Origin: Caulobacter sp. NIBR1757
GTDB lineage: Bacteria > Pseudomonadota > Alphaproteobacteria > Caulobacterales > Caulobacteraceae
Direction of reading: 5' to 3'
Length of the DNA: 64,000 bases
Assembly (NCBI RefSeq): GCF_027912495.1
Contig: NZ_CP115463.1
Location: forward strand, 806,001-870,000
Numbering within the stretch: the stretch's first letter is position 1; every line of letters starts with the position of its first letter. This document shows, one piece after another, positions 57,456 through 64,000 of the stretch. The notes below the pieces were generated by a model. The model worked only from the letters and a program-made list of their open reading frames with translations. It was not told the origin of the DNA and ran no database searches. The translations under genes and the position numbers were made by a program.

Positions 57456-57872
57456 TTAGCTCAGCGGATCGATGTCGGCGTACGGCGGATCGTGCGGCGG
57501 GACTTTCAGCTCGGGCTCGGCGCCGGCCGGGCTCCGCTCGATCTCCACATGCTGCGGATAGAAGGCGATGTGATCCTTGATCACCCCGGCCCCGTCGATC
57601 GGGTCCTCGTAGCTCCAGGCGGCGTTCTCGATGACCTTGGCGTCGCGATAGATGGTGAAATAGCTGGCCGCGCCCTTGTGCGGGCAGCGGGTCGAATGGT
57701 CGGTCCTGCGCAGGGCCAGCATCTCGACATCCTCGCGAGGGAAATAGACGACCGGGGCGTAGGACCCCTCGTTCAGCACCAGGGCATGGGCGGAATCGGC
57801 GATCTCATGGCCCTCGAACAGGGCGCGAACGCGCCCCGGGGCGGCGGTGAATTTCAGATAGGGCTCGGTCAT
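57456..57872 (-). CDS. DUF427 protein
   Basis: The 138-residue beta-rich protein has the DUF427 pattern: VRALFEGHEIADSAHALVLNEG, VVYFPREDVEM, STRCPHKGAASYFTIY and WSYEDPIDGAGVIKDHIAFYPQHV. The conserved CPxKG region may bind a ligand, but no activity is established. It lies alone, divergent from the peptide transporter with a 200-base spacer (57873-58072) in which I see no feature. Confidence 0.88.
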   Translation of the reverse strand: MTEPYLKFTAAPGRVRALFEGHEIADSAHALVLNEGSYAPVVYFPREDVEMLALRRTDHSTRCPHKGAASYFTIYRDAKVIENAAWSYEDPIDGAGVIKDHIAFYPQHVEIERSPAGAEPELKVPPHDPPYADIDPLS

Positions 57873-58072
57873 CGGGACGGCTCCTTGTGCGTGCAGTCTG
57901 GCTAACGCTCCAGATGGGGCGCGGGCTCCGCCGACGCCAGCCGGAGAACGCCGTACGGTAAACCGTTGCTTGTGAAACGATCCGCCGCGTGATTTTCTCC
58001 CGGCAAATAGGGGAGGTTGGGGTGGAATCCGTTTCCGCGCCCTGCCGCTAAGTTCAAACAGGGTCTTATCGT

Positions 58073-59983
58073 ATGAATATTGTCATCGTGCTGGGGATCC
58101 TCGTGACCCTGGCGACCGGTATTCCGGTCTTCATGCAGATGCGAAAGCATCCGCCGGGCCTGAAGATCCTGTTCTTCGCCGAGATGTGGGAGCGGTTCTC
58201 CTACTACGGGATGCGCGGCATCCTGATCTTCTACCTCACCCAGCACTTCCTGTTCGACGACAAGTACGCCGGCGGCCTCTATGGCTCCTACACCAGCCTG
58301 GTCTACCTGCTGCCGCTGATCGGCGGCATCCTCGCCGACCGCTTCATCGGCACCCGCAAGGCCATCGCCTTCGGGGCGCTGCTGCTGGTCGCCGGGCACG
58401 GCCTGATGGCTGTCGAAGGCAAGCCGGCGACGCAGAACCTCATCTACGAAGGCTCCAAGTACGAGTTCGTGGTCGAGGGCCGCGGCGACGCGCGCGACGT
58501 CCGCATCAAGGTCGGCGACGCCACCTACGCCTTCAAGCCGTCCGAAACCGGCGGCCTGGCCATCGAGGGCCTGCCGGCCAACGCGCCGCTCCCGGCCGTG
58601 CTGGACAAGGGCAGCTTCACGCAGGAAGTGGTCAAGAGCGACTCCACCTACGTCAACATCTTCTTCCTGGCCCTGTCGCTGATCATCATGGGGGTCGGCT
58701 TCCTGAAGCCGAACATCTCGACCATCGTCGGCCAGCTGTACCCGCAGGGAGACCCGCGTCGCGACCCGGGCTTTACGCTGTACTACTACGGCATCAACCT
58801 CGGCGCCTTCTGGGCCTCGGTGCTGTGCGGCTACCTCGGCCAGACCTATGGCTGGGGCTGGGGCTTCGGCCTGGCCGGCATCGGCATGCTGGCCGGCTAC
58901 ATCGCCTTCGTGCTCGGCAAACCCCTGCTGGAGGGCAAGGGCGAACCGCCGAACCCGGAAGCGCTGAAGAAGTCCATCGCCGGTCCGCTGAACCTCGAAG
59001 GCCTGATCTACCTGGGCGGTATCCTGGGCGTCGGCGTGGTCTGGTTCATGGTCCAGCGCAACGCCGTCGTCGGCTGGGTGCTGGGCATCAGCACCCTGCT
59101 GTCGCTGGCCTACATCGTCTTCTTCATGATCGCCCAGTGCAACAAGGTGCAGCGCGAGCGGATGATGCTGGCCATGGTGCTGATCTTCGGCGCCGTCGTC
59201 TTCTTCACCCTCTTCGAACAGGCCGGCACCTCGCTGAACCTCTTCGCCGACCGCAACGTCGACCTGTCGCTGATCAGCCAGCCGTTCACCCTGGACCTGT
59301 TCGGTCAGAGCTTCTTCTTCGGCACCCGTGAGCAGGTCATGGCGCCGGGGGTTCCGGACACCGTCCGCTGGATCGACATGGGCATCACCGCCGCCCAGAC
59401 GCAGTCGTTCAACGCCGGCTTCATCCTCATCTTCGCGCCGATCTTCGCCGGGATGTGGCTGTGGCTCGGCCGCCACGGCAAGGATCCCAACCCGGTCATG
59501 AAGTTCGGCCTCGGCCTGCTGCAGGTGGGTCTCGGTTTCCTGGTCGTGGTCTGGGCCGGCGGCATGGCCGACACGGCCTTCCGCATGCCGTTGATCATGC
59601 TCGGCCTGCTCTACCTGCTGCACACCACCGGCGAGCTCTTCCTGTCGCCGGTCGGCCTGTCGGAGATCACCAAGCTGTCGGTGGCCAAGGTCGTCAGCTT
59701 CATGATGGCCGTCTGGTTCCTGTCCAGCTCGATCGCCCAGTTCGTCGGCGGCTGGATCGCCGGTCTGGCCGGCACCGAGACGGTCGGCGGCCAGGTCCTC
59801 GACCCGGGCGCGGCCCTGGCCACCTCGCTCAGCGTGTTCGGCAAGCTGGGCTGGGTCGGCGTCGGCGTCGGAGTGTTCTTCGTGCTGATCAGCTTCGTGA
59901 TCAAGCACTGGGCCCATGGCGTGAACGACGCGGATAGCCATGAGAAGGACCCCCGCGAAGGGCCGGCCACCGAGCAGGCATAG
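58073..59983 (+). CDS. POT/PTR family proton-dependent peptide transporter
   Basis: The 636-residue major-facilitator protein has the POT signatures EMWERFSYYGMRGILIFYL (ExxERFxYY) and the PTR2 motif FYYYGINLGAFW-like (FTLYYYGINLGAFWA). About 14 membrane helices are visible. A polar insertion between roughly residues 107 and 195 (YEGSKYEFVVEGRGDARDV..) forms an extracytoplasmic loop longer than in E. coli DtpA. It imports di- and tripeptides with protons. A strong terminator follows at 60008. The N-terminus MNIVIVLGILVTLATGIPVF is an extra helix. Confidence 0.92.
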   Translation: MNIVIVLGILVTLATGIPVFMQMRKHPPGLKILFFAEMWERFSYYGMRGILIFYLTQHFLFDDKYAGGLYGSYTSLVYLLPLIGGILADRFIGTRKAIAFGALLLVAGHGLMAVEGKPATQNLIYEGSKYEFVVEGRGDARDVRIKVGDATYAFKPSETGGLAIEGLPANAPLPAVLDKGSFTQEVVKSDSTYVNIFFLALSLIIMGVGFLKPNISTIVGQLYPQGDPRRDPGFTLYYYGINLGAFWASVLCGYLGQTYGWGWGFGLAGIGMLAGYIAFVLGKPLLEGKGEPPNPEALKKSIAGPLNLEGLIYLGGILGVGVVWFMVQRNAVVGWVLGISTLLSLAYIVFFMIAQCNKVQRERMMLAMVLIFGAVVFFTLFEQAGTSLNLFADRNVDLSLISQPFTLDLFGQSFFFGTREQVMAPGVPDTVRWIDMGITAAQTQSFNAGFILIFAPIFAGMWLWLGRHGKDPNPVMKFGLGLLQVGLGFLVVVWAGGMADTAFRMPLIMLGLLYLLHTTGELFLSPVGLSEITKLSVAKVVSFMMAVWFLSSSIAQFVGGWIAGLAGTETVGGQVLDPGAALATSLSVFGKLGWVGVGVGVFFVLISFVIKHWAHGVNDADSHEKDPREGPATEQA

Positions 59984-60007
59984 CGAGGGGCAACCCAACA
60001 GGACGAA

Positions 60008-60035
60008 GGCCCCGGAGCAATCCGGGGCCTTTTTC
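60008..60035 (+). terminator. Rho-independent terminator of the peptide transporter gene
   Basis: GGCCCCGGA (60008-60016), loop GCAA, TCCGGGGCC (60021-60029), then TTTTTC. It lies 25 bases after the stop at 59983. The perfect 9-bp stem and T-run are classical. Confidence 0.93.
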
Positions 60036-60054
60036 TTGTGGCTTGAAGGAAAGA

Positions 60055-60143
60055 GGGAGCGGCGCTGTGTCCAGCGGGACTGGGTTGGCCTGGCGGGGGA
60101 CTACCGCTCATGGGGCCAACCCGAAGGACACAGCGCCGCTCCC
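60055..60143. repeat. Family E nested inverted repeat
   Basis: The outer arms GGGAGCGGCGCTGTGTCC (60055-60072) and GGACACAGCGCCGCTCCC (60126-60143) are exactly complementary over 18 bases. Inside, GGGTTGGCC (60082-60090) pairs with GGCCAACCC (60114-60122). It sits between the transporter terminator and the convergent TonB-dependent receptor stop (60196), where it could terminate the minus-strand transcript. Confidence 0.85.
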
Positions 60144-60195
60144 CTAGTCGCCAGGGCGTCGCGGGGCATGGCGACGCCGGGGCGGAGTTGGCGGG

Positions 60196-62310
60196 CTAGA
60201 AGGTCTTTCGGATGCGCATGTAGAAGAAGGACGGGTAGTCGAGTGGGCGAACCTCCCGGAAGTTGATGCTGCCGGTGTCGCGCGGGGCGTCGTACAGCTG
60301 GCGGCTGAAGGTCAGGTCGCGGCCCAGCAGGTTGTGGGCTTCGAAGCGGATGGCCAGGTCGGGGTAGGGCTTGTACTCGGCGTACAGGGTCACCCAGGTC
60401 TCGAGCTCCAGCTGGTCGGTGCGGTCGAAGCGGTAGTAGCGCTCCTCGAAGTTGCCGAAGACGTCGATGCCCCACTGGGTCTTGTATTTGGCCAGGTCCT
60501 GCGAGAAGCGGACTTCCCATTCGAAGGGCGACTGGCCGCTGATGCGGCGGGTCTCGCCGGTGGTCGGGTCGGTGACCTCCGACTGGCTCCATTCCAGATT
60601 CGACCGCAGGAGGCCGCCGGGGATGCCCAGCTTGCCCAGGGGCAGGGTCAGGGCGATCTCCAGCTCGTCGTTCTTGCCGTCGCCGATGTTGCCGGGGGCG
60701 TCGAAGTTGCAGGAAAGATCGCTGGTGTCGGGAATGCCGGCGACCAGCGGGCACTGGCTGACGTCGGTGACGCGGATGCGGTCGGTGGCGTCGGTGATTT
60801 CCTCATGGGTGAGCTTCACCGTGACGGCGCCGTCCTTCCAGAACTTGCGCTCGTAGGCGACCTCGAACACCGTCGTCTTGCTGGGCTCCAGGTCGGCGCC
60901 GCCGGCGGTGACCGTGCCGCCGGTCGACAGCGAGATCGAGCTGGCGAAGTCCCGGAAGTTCAGCTGGCCGACCTCCCGCTCGATGCGCACCCGCACCTGG
61001 TCGACCTCGGTCGGCGACCAGGTCGCGATCATCCGGGGCTTGTAGTAGGTGAACTCCTTGGAGAGGGTGGTCGCCCCCGACTGGCTGATCGTCGAGGCCT
61101 CGACCTTCAGGCCGCCCTCGATGGCCAGCTTGGGATTGAGACGCCAGTTGGCGGTCAGGAAGGCCTCGCCGCGCTCCTCCTCGACCCGCACATTGGCCTG
61201 CGGCAGGACGACGGGCACGCCGTTCTCGGCATAGGCGGTGGAGGCGTCGAGGAAGTTGAAGGCCCCCTCGGCCCCGCCCTCGACGATGAGGTTCGGCGAG
61301 AAGGTGTAGCGCAGCGTGCCGCGGGCGATGCTCTCGCCGCGCTCGGCGTTCTCGGTGAACAGTCCGGTGTCGGTCCCGTCATCGAACCGCGAGGAGTATT
61401 CGACCTCGCTGCCCGTCTGCAGGGCGGTGACCTCGACCTTGGCCTTGCCGAACTCGCGCTCCCAGCTGCCGCCGAACTCGGCATCCACCTGGTCTTCACG
61501 GTCCTTGACCACGAACAGGCGGCTGGTGCGCGGGTTGTCGAAGGCGTTCAGCGACCACTCGTAGAGGTCGGGATGGTAGCGGGCGTTGACCGCCACCCGG
61601 CCGCCGAACAGCGGGCTCTTCCAGCCGACCTTCAGGTCATAGCCATGGCCGGTGCCGGTCTCGTCCCAGGCGGTGCGGGTGACCGCGCCCGTCGAATCGA
61701 CCGCCCGCTGGACGCCCTCGCCGGCCCCGTCATTGACGCCGACATAGAACAGGTTGGACCAGTTGAACGTGCCCGGCCCGACCGGGGCGCTGCCCTCGAA
61801 GCGCATGGCCGGCTGGGTCCGCCCGTCCTGGTGGATGGCGTTGGCCACGGCCAGCAGCCAGCTGCCGCCGCGGTCCTTCTTCAGGATGACGTTGGCGATG
61901 ACGGTCTTGCCCTGCATGTCGATGCCGGGGGCGCCGCCGCGAATGATGTCGATGCGCTCGACGTCCTTGGCCTGGATGCGGCGCAGGGCGTCCTCGAGGC
62001 CTTCCGACTTGGAGGCGTTGCGCTGGCCGTCGATCAGCACATTGCCGGCCGCGCCGCCATAACCGCGAACGCTGTCGCCGTCGTCGAAGGCGAAGCCCGG
62101 GATGCGGGCGATCATGTCCATGGCCGAGTTCGGCGAGGCCTCGGCAAAGAAGCTGGCCGGATAGGGGGTGACGCCCTGGTTGGCGACGGGGGCAGCGGCC
62201 TGGGTCGCGATCGGCGCGGCTTCCTGGGCGAGCACGATGGCCGGCGCCGGGGCGGCCGTGGCGATAACGTCAGGCGATGCGGCCGCCAGCAAGGCGATAA
62301 ACGGGCTCAT
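60196..62310 (-). CDS. TonB-dependent outer-membrane receptor
   Basis: The 704-residue protein has a signal-like N-terminus and an Ala/Pro-rich stretch (15-50). A plug domain (about 50-160) follows with PGFAFDDGDSVRGYGGAAGNVLIDGQR, DALRRIQAKDVERIDIIRGGAPGIDM and NVILKKDRGG. The large barrel ends MRIRKTF. The plug-barrel join belongs to the outer-membrane beta-barrel receptor type found in carbohydrate or metal uptake of alphaproteobacteria. No transport partner is adjacent. The substrate is unknown. Confidence 0.9.
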   Translation of the reverse strand: MSPFIALLAAASPDVIATAAPAPAIVLAQEAAPIATQAAAPVANQGVTPYPASFFAEASPNSAMDMIARIPGFAFDDGDSVRGYGGAAGNVLIDGQRNASKSEGLEDALRRIQAKDVERIDIIRGGAPGIDMQGKTVIANVILKKDRGGSWLLAVANAIHQDGRTQPAMRFEGSAPVGPGTFNWSNLFYVGVNDGAGEGVQRAVDSTGAVTRTAWDETGTGHGYDLKVGWKSPLFGGRVAVNARYHPDLYEWSLNAFDNPRTSRLFVVKDREDQVDAEFGGSWEREFGKAKVEVTALQTGSEVEYSSRFDDGTDTGLFTENAERGESIARGTLRYTFSPNLIVEGGAEGAFNFLDASTAYAENGVPVVLPQANVRVEEERGEAFLTANWRLNPKLAIEGGLKVEASTISQSGATTLSKEFTYYKPRMIATWSPTEVDQVRVRIEREVGQLNFRDFASSISLSTGGTVTAGGADLEPSKTTVFEVAYERKFWKDGAVTVKLTHEEITDATDRIRVTDVSQCPLVAGIPDTSDLSCNFDAPGNIGDGKNDELEIALTLPLGKLGIPGGLLRSNLEWSQSEVTDPTTGETRRISGQSPFEWEVRFSQDLAKYKTQWGIDVFGNFEERYYRFDRTDQLELETWVTLYAEYKPYPDLAIRFEAHNLLGRDLTFSRQLYDAPRDTGSINFREVRPLDYPSFFYMRIRKTF

Positions 62311-62617
62311 ACAGGTCTCCCCCTTCAGAGCCCCCCGGCCCGTCAGGTAGCGGCAACCTGCCCGCGCCCCGGATCGGGGACACGTTACAAGCCTGAAATG
62401 TAGATTAAATCTGTGAAATGTTGCCGGTGATCAGGTGGAAAACGATGGCGCGACCTCCCTCCCCGAATGGGGAGGGCAGGCCGAGGGCCGGGTGGGGCAG
62501 TGGGTAACCGGCCCCACCGGTAAGGCTTCTCAGCGCTTGGTCTTCAAAGTCTCGAACCGACTTCCCCACCCGACGCGCGTAACCGCGCGTCTGCCCTCCC
62601 CAAATCGGGGAGGGAAG
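62311..62617. repeat. TonB receptor upstream region and family B repeat, copy 3 (62454-62620)
   Basis: The 307-base gap contains no gene. CAGGT (62345-62349) and ACCTG (62357-62361) form a small hairpin in the receptor leader. Bases 62390-62440 are the AT-richest part and could hold its promoter. Bases 62454-62620 are the third family B element (CTCCCCGAATGGGGAG.. and ..CCCTCCCCAAATCGGGGAGGG). Its end GGAAGTTA contains the TAA stop of tldD. Unlike copies 1 and 2, it lies between two minus-strand genes. Confidence 0.75.
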
Positions 62618-64000
62618 TTAGACCGCCGTCCCGCCGACCGTCAGGCCCGTGATCTTCAGGCTCGGTTGCCCCACGCCCACCGGCACGCCCTGGCCTCCCT
62701 TGCCGCAGACGCCGATGCCCGGGTCGAGCGCGAAGTCGTTGCCGATCATCGTCACCCGGGTCAGGGCGCTGGGGCCGTCGCCGATCAGGGTGGCGCCCTT
62801 GACCGGGTGGGTGATCCTGCCGTCCTCGATGAGGTAGGCCTCGGTGCACTGGAAGACGAACTTGCCGTTGGTGATGTCCACCTGGCCTCCGCCGAGGCTG
62901 GCGCAGTAGAGGCCGCGCCTGGTCGAGGCGATCATCTCGTCCAGCGTATGATGGCCGCCCAGCATGACGGTGTTGGTCATCCGGGGCATGGGCATGTGGG
63001 CGTAGGACTGGCGACGGGCGTTGCCGGTGGGGGTCAGGTCCATCAGCCGCGCCGACTGCCGGTCGTGCATGTAGCCGGTGAGGATGCCGTCCTCGATCAG
63101 CACGGTGCGTTCGGTCGGGGTGCCCTCGTCATCGACGGTCAGGCTGCCCCGGCGACCCGGCAGGGTGCCGTCATCGACGACGGTGACGCCGGGCGCCGCG
63201 ACGCGTTCGCCGACGCGGCCAGAGAAGGCGCTGATGCCCTTGCGGTTGAAGTCGCCTTCCAGGCCGTGGCCGACAGCCTCGTGCAGCAGCACGCCGTTCC
63301 ACCCCGGTCCGATGACCACGTCCATCTCGCCGGCCGGACAGTCGATGGCTTCCAGGTTGACCAGGGCCTGGCGCAGGGCCTCGTCGACCTGGCCCTGCCA
63401 GCTCTCGGGCGTGATCCAGGTCTCGAAGCCGGCGCGGCCGCCGGCGCCGGAGGTGCCGGTCTCGCGGCGGCCGTCCTTCTCGACGACGACCTGGACGTTG
63501 ACGCGGCTCAGCGGCCGCACGTCGCGCACCAGCCGGCCGTCGGCCCGCAGGATCTCGACCACGCGGCGCTCGCCGGCCATCGAGGCGGTGACCTGGACGA
63601 TGCGCGAATCGCGGGCCCGGGCGAAGGCGTCGATCTCCTGCAGCAGGGCGACCTTCTCCGAGAAGCCGGGGGAGGCGACCGGGTTGTCCTCGCCGTAAAG
63701 GCGGATGTTGGTGCTGCGGGGGCCCTCGGCGGCGACGCCGCTGTAGCCGCGCTTGGCCAGGCGGGCCGAATCGGCGGCCCGGCCAATGGCGGCCTCGCTG
63801 ATCTCCGAGGCGTGGGCGTAGCCGGCCGTCTCGCCGGCCACGACCCGCAGGCCGAAGCCTTCGCCCGAATCGTAGGAGGCGGTCTTCAGCCGGCCGTCGT
63901 CGAAGACGAACGCTTCGCTCTCGCTGTGCTCGAGAAACAGCTCGCCATCATCGGCGTCCTTGAGGGCGTCGGCGAGGATGGAACGGGCGCGGTCGGTCTC
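62618..64000 (-). CDS. tldD: TldD metalloprotease subunit, truncated at window edge
   Basis: The frame is open to the last base of the window, so 460 residues without the N-terminus are visible. The zinc motif HExxxH is present in LLHEAVGHGLEGDFNRKG, followed by VDDGTLPGRRGSLTVDDEG, typical of TldD. The internal GTG at 63841 is not the true start, since the coding frame continues upstream (GELFLEHSESEAFVFDDGRL). TldD acts with PmbA (encoded at 23876) in peptide or protein maturation. Its TAA stop lies in the family B repeat. Confidence 0.92.
   Translation of the reverse strand, partial: ETDRARSILADALKDADDGELFLEHSESEAFVFDDGRLKTASYDSGEGFGLRVVAGETAGYAHASEISEAAIGRAADSARLAKRGYSGVAAEGPRSTNIRLYGEDNPVASPGFSEKVALLQEIDAFARARDSRIVQVTASMAGERRVVEILRADGRLVRDVRPLSRVNVQVVVEKDGRRETGTSGAGGRAGFETWITPESWQGQVDEALRQALVNLEAIDCPAGEMDVVIGPGWNGVLLHEAVGHGLEGDFNRKGISAFSGRVGERVAAPGVTVVDDGTLPGRRGSLTVDDEGTPTERTVLIEDGILTGYMHDRQSARLMDLTPTGNARRQSYAHMPMPRMTNTVMLGGHHTLDEMIASTRRGLYCASLGGGQVDITNGKFVFQCTEAYLIEDGRITHPVKGATLIGDGPSALTRVTMIGNDFALDPGIGVCGKGGQGVPVGVGQPSLKITGLTVGGTAV

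Noticed and set aside
57902..59998. Open frame of 698 codons antisense to the peptide transporter
   Set aside because: Composition dominated by His/Gln/Asp/Glu/Arg typical of antisense frames; the plus strand has POT motifs and a terminator.
60334..62403. Open frame of 689 codons antisense to the second TonB receptor
   Set aside because: No recognisable domain; minus strand has plug-barrel features.
87..64000. CRISPR array, tRNA or rRNA genes
   Set aside because: No regularly spaced direct repeats, tRNA cloverleaf with TTCGA-type arm or rRNA segment was found by eye; the repeats present are inverted and dispersed.

Overview
The window is GC-rich DNA (roughly two thirds G+C by eye) with tightly packed, often overlapping genes (TGATG, GTGA and TAATG junctions). 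Several genes have little or no 5' leader. The gene content is that of a free-living alphaproteobacterium: TonB-dependent receptors, UbiA/UbiD, a CysQ-DUF4170-PmbA cluster, DUF374, a plant-type glutamate-cysteine ligase, and a phosphatase resembling Caulobacter CtpA. Together with a TTAACCAT CtrA-like half-site and a FixK-type box, this points to Caulobacterales (Caulobacter or Phenylobacterium). No rRNA, tRNA, CRISPR array, prophage or complete insertion sequence was recognised.

Layout. 1-3.5 kb: fatty-acid activation and oxidation (acyl-CoA synthetase, dienoyl-CoA-reductase-like SDR) with a NUDIX hydrolase. 3.5-8.05 kb: a complete yjfIJKLMC-type set (DUF2170, PspA/IM30, DUF2491, DUF350, DUF1190, glutathionylspermidine-synthase-like ATP-grasp), split into two divergent operons around a palindrome-rich control region. 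8.2-14.9 kb: an SDR/thiol-isomerase pair behind a palindromic operator, a TIGR02587/TIGR02588 membrane pair, a WYL regulator facing a GST across a palindrome, and the RNA-modification genes rsmC-like and rsuA-like. 15-19 kb: DUF72, DUF4241 and DUF1275 proteins, then a secreted protein with ten GYYD..GRWV repeats. 19-25.2 kb: envelope and maintenance genes (DUF374 acyltransferase, MsbA-like exporter, CtpA-like phosphatase, DUF4170, cysQ, pmbA). 25.2-30 kb: MAPEG, M14 peptidase, small membrane proteins, ubiD. 30.1-33.7 kb: siderophore receptor, PepSY protein and a small membrane protein behind tandem Fur-like sites. 33.7-39.9 kb: hybrid histidine kinase, VOC proteins, gamma-glutamyltransferase, an ETF-beta-type methyltransferase. 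39.3-42.4 kb: three 2-oxoglutarate/Fe(II) oxygenases and a TylF-type O-methyltransferase. 43.3-46.6 kb: Baeyer-Villiger monooxygenase near a FixK box, and ubiA. 46.6-55 kb: an accessory block (TetR/SDR pair with tandem operators, ABC exporter, YcaQ, aldo/keto reductase, sulfotransferase, PPK2) lying between ubiA and rsmE-gshA. 55-64 kb: rsmE, glutamate-cysteine ligase, DUF427, POT peptide transporter, a second TonB-dependent receptor, and partial tldD.

Many gene ends carry long imperfect inverted repeats of about 165-230 bp. I sort them into families A (2 copies), B (3) and C (4), plus three single elements, one of them a perfect 27-bp inverted repeat. All three family B copies end in a TTA that is the stop codon of the neighbouring minus-strand gene.

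The strongest candidate for a poorly described system is the divergent yjf-type membrane-stress/ligase module. Its DUF2170 protein carries an extra N-terminal segment resembling a DNA-binding or antitoxin strand-helix, and a 28-bp near-perfect palindrome abuts its start codon. The oxygenase/TylF cassette is the second candidate.
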